Source: CAZUEG01 sp043798775 (GTDB taxonomy: Bacteria > Patescibacteriota > Minisyncoccia > Minisyncoccales > GWA2-46-15). Taken from it: a stretch of 5,148 nucleotides of DNA. The position numbers and the translations under genes were made by a program. This document shows, piece after piece, positions 1-5,148 of the stretch (its first letter is position 1; each line of letters begins with the position of its first letter). The stretch is taken from the NCBI GenBank assembly GCA_043798775.1, contig JAZDOL010000029.1, positions 1 to 5,148 of the forward strand. Direction: 5' to 3'. The notes beneath the pieces are model-generated. The model searched no databases. It was not told where the DNA came from and saw only the letters and a program-made list of their open reading frames with translations.

Positions 1-59
1 CCAATCGCCCAGTGTTCGGCTTGCGCTCTTTTAAGATACTTTTTAAGTAAGTATTTCAT
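1..59 (-). CDS. N-terminal fragment, possible class II fructose-bisphosphate aldolase
   Basis: An open frame starts at an ATG (59-57) and runs off the left edge with no stop, giving 19 complete codons. The translation begins MKYLLKKYLKRAQAEHWAI, and the next codon starts GG (Gly). A short amphipathic helix followed by an AxxxxWAIG-type strand is how class II fructose-1,6-bisphosphate aldolases usually begin (helix, then a strand ending in a hydrophobic-G/P-x-FN segment). That enzyme cleaves fructose 1,6-bisphosphate to dihydroxyacetone phosphate and glyceraldehyde 3-phosphate in the cytosol. The start lies inside the last codons of the upstream kinase gene (17-nt overlap, different frame), so translation is probably coupled. 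No Shine-Dalgarno sequence is visible before the ATG. The identification rests on about 20 residues and on the glycolytic neighbours. No zinc-ligand or Schiff-base residue is in view, so another protein remains possible. Confidence 0.5.
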   Translation of the reverse strand, partial: MKYLLKKYLKRAQAEHWAI

Positions 60-1074
60 TAAAAATATTTTTAATTAGACAATTATTACCGCATTTATTC
101 ACTATAACCTTAACTAAAGAAAACTTATCTTTCTTTTTTAATAACCCGTCTTTTGCTCCCCACTTAGAAAGACAACTGGCTGAATTTGCCATTCCCAATT
201 GAATCGCCTTAATAATATCATTTGTTCTAATTAAACCGGCAACAAAACCCGAACCAAACGCATCGCCGGCTCCAGTAGCGTCAACTAAAATCATTTCTTT
301 TGATCTTAAAGAGGGGGCCGAATAAAGATACTTGCCATCGGAAACCGTTACCCCAACCCCGCCCTTTGTCATTATGGCAATCCCCGGACAAAGTTCGTCT
401 ATTCTTTTAAAAATTTCTATTTCTTTTTGGTAAGGTATTTTTGTTAATAAAGACGCCTCTTCTTGATTTAGGACTAAAATATCGGTTTTAGAAAGGAATT
501 GTTTCAGTTTGGCCAGTGGCAATAATAATTGCGGCAATCCCGGATTAACGGCCACCTTTATTTTATTCTTGAAAGCAAAATCAACCAAAGATATAAAAAG
601 CTCGATATTTTCTTTAGCAAAAGGAGCAAAATAGAACCATTTTGCCTTTTTCAATTTATTAAAAGAAATATTCTTCTTTTCCAGAAAACTGGAGGCGCCC
701 CTGAAAACCAAATTAGTTCGATGAAGAGATGGCGAACTAAGGACAACTGAACAGTTGGTTTGTTTTCCTTTTATATAAGAGATAAAAGAACAATCAACTC
801 CTCTATTTTTCAAATCATCAACTACCTCCTTGCCCATTTTATCATCACCAACCGCCCCGCAGTAAGCAACCCCAAAACCCTGATTTATAAAAGTAGTGGC
901 GGTATTCGTTCCACCACCGCCCGTTCTAATATAAAGATCCTCAACGGGAATTTTGGAATCAGACGCCAAAGCTAAAAGCTCGCCAGTAATTGACTTGCCC
1001 TTAATAACCTTGAGTCCATCAATATTCAAAAATATATCTCTTGTCGCCGATCCGAAAGTGATAATATCGTACAT
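43..1074 (-). CDS. PfkB/ribokinase-family carbohydrate kinase
   Basis: This 343-residue cytosolic kinase of the PfkB (ribokinase-like) superfamily transfers phosphate from a nucleotide to a sugar or nucleoside hydroxyl. The N-terminal strand MYDIITFGSATRDIFL is typical of the fold. The glycine-rich PfkB signature 1 lies at about residues 51-75 (GGGGTNTAT, then GAVGDDKMG just after). The Mg-associated NxxE motif is NQEE at 203-206. Signature 2 is DATGAGDAFGSGF at 265-277, with D271 as the expected catalytic base. The length is slightly above the usual 300-330, because a Lys/Asn-rich tail with two cysteines (328, 332) follows the conserved GAKDGLL at 306-312. The ATG at 1074 is 5 nt after the ppsA stop, indicating one operon, and the 3' end overlaps the next gene by 17 nt. 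Substrate cannot be read from sequence. Context between ppsA and a possible aldolase makes a phosphofructokinase-like role attractive, but ribokinase, adenosine kinase or another sugar kinase fits equally. The family call is firm; the substrate is open. Confidence 0.93.
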   Translation of the reverse strand: MYDIITFGSATRDIFLNIDGLKVIKGKSITGELLALASDSKIPVEDLYIRTGGGGTNTATTFINQGFGVAYCGAVGDDKMGKEVVDDLKNRGVDCSFISYIKGKQTNCSVVLSSPSLHRTNLVFRGASSFLEKKNISFNKLKKAKWFYFAPFAKENIELFISLVDFAFKNKIKVAVNPGLPQLLLPLAKLKQFLSKTDILVLNQEEASLLTKIPYQKEIEIFKRIDELCPGIAIMTKGGVGVTVSDGKYLYSAPSLRSKEMILVDATGAGDAFGSGFVAGLIRTNDIIKAIQLGMANSASCLSKWGAKDGLLKKKDKFSLVKVIVNKCGNNCLIKNIFNEILT

Positions 1075-1079
1075 AAATG

Positions 1080-3464
1080 TTATTTGATTTGTTTATTCTT
1101 AGCCAAAGCAATCATTGTGGAAATCACGCTATTTGGGTTTAAGGAAATGCTTTTAATCCCCTCTTTAATCAAGTACCGGGCAAACTCGGGGAATACTGAC
1201 GGCGCTTCGCCACAAATTCCGATATATTTTTTCCGCTTTAAACATATTTTTATAACTCGACTAATCATTTCTTTGACCGCCGGATTCCTTTCGTCGCCAA
1301 CCAGCGGCAACATCGCGCTATCGCGGTCCAATCCCAATACCAGTTGCGTTAAATCATTTGACCCGATACTCATTCCGTCAAATATCGAAAGAAATTCATC
1401 GGCGAGAATGACATTTGATGGAATCTCGCACATCACATATACTCGCGGATCGTTCTTCGGCCTTGGCTTTAAGTTGCTCAATAAGCCGTATTTTCTCATT
1501 AACTTTACCACTTCCCGACCCTCTTCCGGTGTTCGGCAAAATGGGACCATCAGGGAAATATTCGTTAAGCCAAAAACATCGCGCGCCCGCTTTAACGCCT
1601 GGCACTCCATCTTAAACGCTGGCTCGTATTCTTTATCAAGGTAACGGACGGCTCCACGAAAACCAATCATCGGATTGGATTCTTCTTTTTCGTATAGCTC
1701 ACCTCCGATTAAATTTCGATATTCGTTTGTTTTGAAATCGGATAAACGGACAATTACTTCTTTGGGATAAAATGCCGCCGCTATTTGCCCAATACCTTCG
1801 GCCAATTCTTTTGCGAAATATTCTTTTTTGTCGCGATACTCAAGAGTAATATCTTCAATCCTTTTTTTAAGATCTCGATCTTTAATTTTGTTAAAGTGAT
1901 AAAGCGCCAGAGGGTGAATTTTTATTTTTTCGGCGATAATAAACTCCTCCCGCGCCAAACCGACACCGTCGTTAGGCAAGAACGAATCACGAAACGCCAT
2001 ATCCGGCACGCCAACATTAAGCATTATCTTGACTGGCGGTTTCTTTATATCTGCCAAGCGATATTTTTTTACCGTGTATGGCACCTTGCCACGATAAATC
2101 CCGCCAACCAACCCCTGGGTACAATCAACGGTGATTGCCTCGCTGTTTTTCAATATTTTTGTCCCCTCTTTCGTTCCAACAATACAAGGAATTCCCAGCT
2201 CCCTACTAACAATTGCCGCATGGGCGGTCTTCCCTCCCTCGTCGGTAACGATAGCCGACGCAATTCTCATAATTGGCATCCAATCGGGATCGGTCATTGT
2301 GGTAACTAAAACCTCTCCTTTTTTAAATTCACTAATTTTATCAACGCCGGAAATGATATGCGCCTTGCCGTAGCCCAACTTATTCCCCACGGCAATTCCC
2401 ATTAAAAGCGGTTTATCTTCGGTTTTCAGCCGATATTCCTCGTAATATTCGTCGGTTTTGGCGCCATATATCGTTTCTGGCCTGGATTGAACAATAAATA
2501 ATTTGTTTGATTCGCCGTCTTTTGCCCACTCTAAGTCCTGCGGACAGCGATAATGCTCCTCAACCAAACACGCCCACTTAGCTAACTTTAATGCCTCATC
2601 GTCGGTTAATGAGTATTTTAATGCCTGAGCTTCAGAAACCACCACTTCTTTCAGTCCGCTTTCCTTAAAGATGTATTTTTTATTCTTTCTACCTAAATTC
2701 TTGGTAATTACCGCGCGGTAACCTTTTTTTAGAGTTGGCTTAAAAACATAAAACTGATCGGGAGTGATTAATCCCTTTACGATCATCTCTCCCACCCCCC
2801 AGATACTATTAATTGACACGACATTCTTAAAACCGGTTTCTGTATCAAGGGTAAACATAATTCCCGAGGACGCAAGATCCGATCGAATCATTTTCTGCAC
2901 ACCGACCGACAAGGCAATCTTCATATGATCAAATTTTAATTCTTCGCGATAAGAAATTGCCCGCGCGAGAAATAACGAAGAAATACACTTTTTGGTAACC
3001 AGAAGCAGTTCCCTGTCTCCCGTAACATTGAGATATGTTTCATGCTGACCGGCGAATGACGCCGAGGCCGAGTCCTCCATTGTTGCCGACGAACGAACGG
3101 CAACAATCAGATTGTCTTTTCCATATCCTTTCGATAGCAGATGGTAATGAGTGATAATTTCATTCTCTAAATCCTTTGGAAAAGATGCTTCCATAATCAG
3201 CTTCCGGCAAGCGCGACTTGTTTCTTCTAAACTCTTCAAGCTCTTACGATCAAACTTACGAAATAACTCGGCAATTTTTACATCGATCCCGTTTTCTTTC
3301 AAAAAATACCAATAAGCGGAGCTGGTGATCGCGTACCCGTTGGGGACATTGATTCCTTTTCTTGTCAGCGTTCGGTACATTTCTCCCAAAGAAGCGTTCT
3401 TCCCGCCCACTAGGGGGACATCTTTATAAGATATCTCGGAAAACTTTAATATATATTTATTCAT
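1080..3464 (-). CDS. ppsA: Phosphoenolpyruvate synthase (pyruvate, water dikinase)
   Basis: The enzyme converts pyruvate, ATP and water to phosphoenolpyruvate, AMP and phosphate in the cytosol. It is the entry step of gluconeogenesis from pyruvate and in some lineages may run in reverse. At 794 residues it matches the usual length (about 790-800) and appears complete. The N-terminal ATP-grasp nucleotide-binding domain spans about 1-330, with VGGKNASLGEM at 19-29, VRSSATMEDS at 123-132 and FAGQHETYLNV at 137-147, ending at QSRPET (326-331). The swivelling phosphohistidine domain spans about 350-460, with the motif GGKTAHAAIVSRELG (410-424) and H415 as the phosphorylated histidine. The C-terminal PEP/pyruvate TIM barrel spans about 475-794, with GFRGAVRYL (601-609), CEIPSN (679-684), SIGSNDLTQ (699-707) and GICGEAPS (749-756), where C751 is the catalytic acid/base cysteine. 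The ATG at 3464 follows a promoter with an extended -10, has no clear Shine-Dalgarno sequence, and leads an operon with the PfkB kinase. Confidence 0.97.
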   Translation of the reverse strand: MNKYILKFSEISYKDVPLVGGKNASLGEMYRTLTRKGINVPNGYAITSSAYWYFLKENGIDVKIAELFRKFDRKSLKSLEETSRACRKLIMEASFPKDLENEIITHYHLLSKGYGKDNLIVAVRSSATMEDSASASFAGQHETYLNVTGDRELLLVTKKCISSLFLARAISYREELKFDHMKIALSVGVQKMIRSDLASSGIMFTLDTETGFKNVVSINSIWGVGEMIVKGLITPDQFYVFKPTLKKGYRAVITKNLGRKNKKYIFKESGLKEVVVSEAQALKYSLTDDEALKLAKWACLVEEHYRCPQDLEWAKDGESNKLFIVQSRPETIYGAKTDEYYEEYRLKTEDKPLLMGIAVGNKLGYGKAHIISGVDKISEFKKGEVLVTTMTDPDWMPIMRIASAIVTDEGGKTAHAAIVSRELGIPCIVGTKEGTKILKNSEAITVDCTQGLVGGIYRGKVPYTVKKYRLADIKKPPVKIMLNVGVPDMAFRDSFLPNDGVGLAREEFIIAEKIKIHPLALYHFNKIKDRDLKKRIEDITLEYRDKKEYFAKELAEGIGQIAAAFYPKEVIVRLSDFKTNEYRNLIGGELYEKEESNPMIGFRGAVRYLDKEYEPAFKMECQALKRARDVFGLTNISLMVPFCRTPEEGREVVKLMRKYGLLSNLKPRPKNDPRVYVMCEIPSNVILADEFLSIFDGMSIGSNDLTQLVLGLDRDSAMLPLVGDERNPAVKEMISRVIKICLKRKKYIGICGEAPSVFPEFARYLIKEGIKSISLNPNSVISTMIALAKNKQIK

Positions 3465-3506
3465 TTCTATTTATGTTAATGGCTTTTTACTGACACTTAA
3501 TAGTTT

Positions 3507-3535
3507 ATTATATCAGATATATTGATATAAAAAAG
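3507..3535 (-). promoter_or_regulatory. Extended -10 promoter of the ppsA operon
   Basis: Read on the minus strand, a perfect TATAAT (3512-3507) is preceded by TGA (3515-3513), giving the extended -10 element TGnTATAAT. At 17-nt spacing the -35 position (3535-3530) reads CTTTTT, a poor match to TTGACA, which is common for extended -10 promoters. The predicted transcription start is near 3500, leaving a short leader of about 35 nt before the ppsA ATG. The -10 sits inside one arm of an inverted repeat (3508-3530). The call is from sequence match only. Confidence 0.6.
3508..3530. promoter_or_regulatory. Inverted repeat over the ppsA -10/spacer, candidate operator
   Basis: TTATATCA (3508-3515) and TGATATAA (3523-3530) are perfect 8-bp inverted arms separated by 7 bp. 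The element covers most of the -10 hexamer and the spacer of the ppsA promoter, where a bound dimeric repressor would block RNA polymerase. The region is AT-rich, so some palindromy is expected by chance. The regulator is unknown and none is encoded in the window. Confidence 0.4.
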
Positions 3536-3536
3536 C

Positions 3537-3550
3537 GTTATCTAGATAAC
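3537..3550. promoter_or_regulatory. Perfect 14-bp palindrome upstream of the ppsA promoter
   Basis: GTTATCTAGATAAC is identical to its own reverse complement and lies just upstream of the -35 position of the ppsA promoter, about 37-50 nt before the predicted transcription start. That placement suits an activator site or an upstream operator half. Function is inferred from position and symmetry only. Confidence 0.4.
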
Positions 3551-3619
3551 AAGGTTTGTCTGTTCTTGTATAGCTAATGGGCTGTGGCTATTTTTTTGAG
3601 CCCTTATCTCAACCAACCT

Positions 3620-3640
3620 CCGCGGGGTCAAACCCCACGG
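3620..3640 (-). other. GC-rich RNA hairpin downstream of the terminator
   Basis: In minus-strand RNA, CCGUGGGGU pairs with ACCCCGCGG around a UUG loop, giving a 9-bp stem that includes one U-G wobble. On the plus strand the same position is a C-A mismatch, so the fold favours minus-strand transcripts. It begins immediately after the T-rich tract of the terminator and stands out as GC-rich in AT-rich DNA. It has no T-tract of its own. It may protect 3' ends, back up the terminator, or be a copy of a small palindromic repeat. Confidence 0.5.
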
Positions 3641-3677
3641 GAAAACAAAAACTCCCGACAACAGTTCTCGGGAGTTT
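3641..3677 (-). terminator. Intrinsic terminator after the HExxxH gene
   Basis: On the minus strand AAACTCCCGA (3677-3668) pairs perfectly with TCGGGAGTTT (3658-3649) around a 9-nt loop, forming a 10-bp stem. The transcript continues TTGTTTTC, so the stem is followed by a U-rich tract interrupted once by G. The first stem base is the final A of the gene's TGA stop. This ends the GAPDH-HExxxH unit and separates it from ppsA. Confidence 0.85.
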
Positions 3678-4450
3678 CAATTTCCCTTTAATACCAAATC
3701 GATTTCCGCCATTAAGTCCCTTATTCTGCCCTCGTAGCGAAGTTTGGTTTCGTCCGGATTTTCCGAATCAAGATAATATAAAGGGTCAATATCTGCCATT
3801 GCCTTAATTCGTGCCACCTCATTCATCCAAACTTTTTCTTTTTCCATTAATCCCGACCTCACTAGAATAGTCCTAGTCAATAAATCCATTAATCTTTCTT
3901 TGTGCCATTGATACAGACACAAAGCCGATTCATCGATAGAAGTTCCTTCCCGATATTTTTCAGTGGCACAATGAGCCAGTATTTCGTGAATAATAAATTC
4001 GATCTCTGCGCACCAGCCCCCCCCTAAACGATATTTGGGTATTCTAAAATAAACAGGCCCGCCGGTTACCAATTGGCCGCCACCGGTACCATAAACACTC
4101 GGGATAATTTCAAGACGGCCAACCGGATTGAAACCATAAACTTCGGCAGCAATGGGAAGACATTTATCAACGATCATCTGCCATACTTTCTGAAACTCAA
4201 GGGCATATTCCTGATAATCTCGAAAATTTAAATCCATTTCTTGACCAATCGCTTCTCCTATCGCATCATCGGTTATAATTCCAGACCCTTCCGGATTTAT
4301 GCCCGCAGGAAAACGCATCGTATACCCAAGCCCTTTAAAGGATAAATAATTGTCCAAATGCCATCTAACCGAAGCGGTTTCTTCAGCCAGTAGCCTATTT
4401 TTATCGTTTATGATATCAACGGAAAAATCGCTTTCTTCCGGACTCTTCAA
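3677..4450 (-). CDS. Uncharacterised protein with HExxxH motif, putative zinc metallopeptidase
   Basis: I do not recognise this 257-residue protein as a named family. It has no signal peptide or membrane segment, so it is probably cytosolic. A glycine-rich stretch (GTGGG 121-125, GGG 143-145) precedes a hydrophobic helix carrying HEILAH at 155-160. This is the HExxxH spacing used by the DUF1704/MATCAP tyrosine carboxypeptidases rather than the common HExxH. Thirteen residues later, IDESALCLY (172-180) resembles the EEGLA-type segment that supplies the third, glutamate, zinc ligand in that group; E174 is the candidate. The C-terminus (181-257) is charged and helical. The peptidase call is inference from these motifs. 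The start is TTG at 4450, because the frame has no ATG before residue 45 and is closed by a stop at 4492-4490; a CTG at 4474 is the only other near-cognate choice. A weak AGAG precedes the TTG. The gene begins 29 nt after the GAPDH stop and is probably cotranscribed with it. Confidence 0.75.
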   Translation of the reverse strand: MKSPEESDFSVDIINDKNRLLAEETASVRWHLDNYLSFKGLGYTMRFPAGINPEGSGIITDDAIGEAIGQEMDLNFRDYQEYALEFQKVWQMIVDKCLPIAAEVYGFNPVGRLEIIPSVYGTGGGQLVTGGPVYFRIPKYRLGGGWCAEIEFIIHEILAHCATEKYREGTSIDESALCLYQWHKERLMDLLTRTILVRSGLMEKEKVWMNEVARIKAMADIDPLYYLDSENPDETKLRYEGRIRDLMAEIDLVLKGN

Positions 4451-4479
4451 TTTTTCTCTATTAGCAACAAACAGATCAT

Positions 4480-5148
4480 TTAAAGTTTCTTAGCAACAAA
4501 TTCTGTTAGCTCTGATAGCCGGGTAGCATAAGCCCATTCGTTATCGTACCAGGCAACAACCTTAATTAAGTCATCTTTAACCATTGTTAATGATGAGTCA
4601 ACGATCGACGAAAAAGTATTGCCGACATAATCCGACGAAACAAGCGGAGCATCCTCAACCCCCAATATTCTTTTTAATCTTTCCGTTTGCGATGTTTTTT
4701 TAAGCAAAAAATTCACTTCTTCGGTAGTGGTTTTCTTTTTAACAAGACAGGTTAAGTCAAGAATAGAAACCGACGGGGTAGGAACGCGAAAGGCAATCCC
4801 GTCGAGCTTTCCCTTAAGTTCCGGAATAACATTGCCAATTGCCTTTGCGGCGCCGGTTGTCGTGGGAATAATATTTATCGCCGCGGCGCGCGCCCTTCTT
4901 AGGTCTTTGTGCGCTAAATCAAGAATCCGCTGGTCGTTTGTGTAACTGTGAATTGTGGACATAAACCCCTTGACCACCTCGTACTCGTCATTCAATATTT
5001 TTAATACTGGCGCCAAACAATTTGTTGTGCAAGAACCCATATCGATAATCGAGTCGTTTTTTGCGTCGTATTTTTCTTCATTAACTCCCAATACGAATGA
5101 GGGAATTTTCTCCGGGTTTTTAGAGGGCGCCGATATTATCACAACTCT
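4480..5148 (-). CDS. gap: Glyceraldehyde-3-phosphate dehydrogenase, type I (5' end outside window)
   Basis: This is the C-terminal 222 residues of phosphorylating GAPDH, which oxidises glyceraldehyde 3-phosphate with NAD(P)+ and phosphate to 1,3-bisphosphoglycerate. The frame stays open to the right edge: the codons at 5148-5143 read RV before the GTG at 5142, giving the usual VVISAPSK strand, so that GTG is an internal valine and not a start. About 110 residues, including the Rossmann GFGRIGR region, are missing, so cofactor preference cannot be judged. Counting from the first visible codon, the nucleophile is C40 in SCTTNC, H67 in STIHSYTNDQ is the base (27 residues later, as in the family), R121 lies in FRVPTPSVS, and N203 in WYDNEW contacts the nicotinamide. 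The substrate loop PTTTGAAKAIG is intact. The sequence DMGSCTTN replaces the more usual SNASCTTN. It ends at TAA (4482-4480), 29 nt before the next gene. Confidence 0.96.
   Translation of the reverse strand, partial: RVVIISAPSKNPEKIPSFVLGVNEEKYDAKNDSIIDMGSCTTNCLAPVLKILNDEYEVVKGFMSTIHSYTNDQRILDLAHKDLRRARAAAINIIPTTTGAAKAIGNVIPELKGKLDGIAFRVPTPSVSILDLTCLVKKKTTTEEVNFLLKKTSQTERLKRILGVEDAPLVSSDYVGNTFSSIVDSSLTMVKDDLIKVVAWYDNEWAYATRLSELTEFVAKKL

Noticed and set aside
1084..1644. 186-codon open frame on the plus strand
   Set aside because: It lies entirely antisense to the conserved TIM-barrel domain of ppsA, has no family resemblance, and no promoter or ribosome site. It is a shadow of the real gene.
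1785..2309. 174-codon open frame on the plus strand
   Set aside because: Antisense to ppsA, of low complexity, with no recognisable motif; the minus frame encodes the phosphohistidine domain.
3579..3603. Weak pairing AGCCC/GGGCT around a T7 run as another terminator
   Set aside because: The stem is only 5 bp with a loop of about 15 nt, and the T run (3591-3597) is in the loop rather than after the stem.
3465..3676. tRNA, riboswitch or CRISPR array in the intergenic region
   Set aside because: No cloverleaf, no repeated spacer pattern and no recognisable aptamer core. The predicted leader of about 35 nt is too short for a riboswitch.
3677..3679. UGA as a recoded glycine codon (as in Gracilibacteria/Absconditabacteria)
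   Set aside because: Reading through enters the terminator stem at once, which shows that TGA is the real end of the gene.
3577..3807. Plus-strand open frame of 76 codons across the intergenic region
   Set aside because: It runs through the terminator and second hairpin into the antisense of the HExxxH gene. Its composition follows the hairpins, and there is no start signal.
5140..5142. GTG at 5142 as the start of GAPDH
   Set aside because: The frame continues to the window edge, and the residues at and before it complete the conserved VVISAPSK strand, so the gene is truncated by the window rather than starting here.

Overview
The window looks like chromosomal DNA from a bacterium with a small, AT-rich genome. 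All recognisable genes lie on the minus strand, so transcription runs from right to left. Moderate AT-richness, tight packing (a 5-nt gap, a 17-nt overlap), genes with almost no Shine-Dalgarno signal, and a glycolysis/gluconeogenesis set clustered with a PfkB-type sugar kinase together suggest a Candidate Phyla Radiation (Patescibacteria/Parcubacteria-like) genome. That placement is inference from style and content, not a demonstrated assignment. TGA is used as a stop in the HExxxH gene, which argues against the recoded (UGA = Gly) lineages.

Layout in transcription order. (1) 5148-4480 is the C-terminal two thirds of a phosphorylating glyceraldehyde-3-phosphate dehydrogenase, cut by the right window edge. 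(2) 4450-3677, starting 29 nt after the GAPDH stop, is a 257-residue protein of no recognised family. It carries HEILAH (an HExxxH motif) followed by a downstream acidic IDESALCLY motif, which suggests a zinc metallopeptidase distantly like the DUF1704/MATCAP group. (3) An intrinsic terminator starts on the last base of that gene's stop codon and is followed by a second GC-rich hairpin. (4) A control region of about 150 nt has an extended -10 promoter embedded in one inverted repeat and, just upstream, a perfect 14-bp palindrome. (5) 3464-1080 is full-length phosphoenolpyruvate synthase. (6) 1074-43 is a PfkB-family sugar kinase, 5 nt after ppsA. (7) 59-1 is the start of another gene overlapping the kinase; its first residues resemble a class II fructose-bisphosphate aldolase.

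The window therefore splits into two transcription units: the end of a GAPDH-metalloprotease unit, and the start of a ppsA-pfkB-(fba?) unit. PEP synthase interconverts pyruvate and PEP, GAPDH and aldolase act in the triose/hexose part of the pathway, and the kinase could supply a phosphorylated sugar to it. The cluster is coherent as central carbon metabolism. The least explained items are the HExxxH protein and the palindromic ppsA control region.
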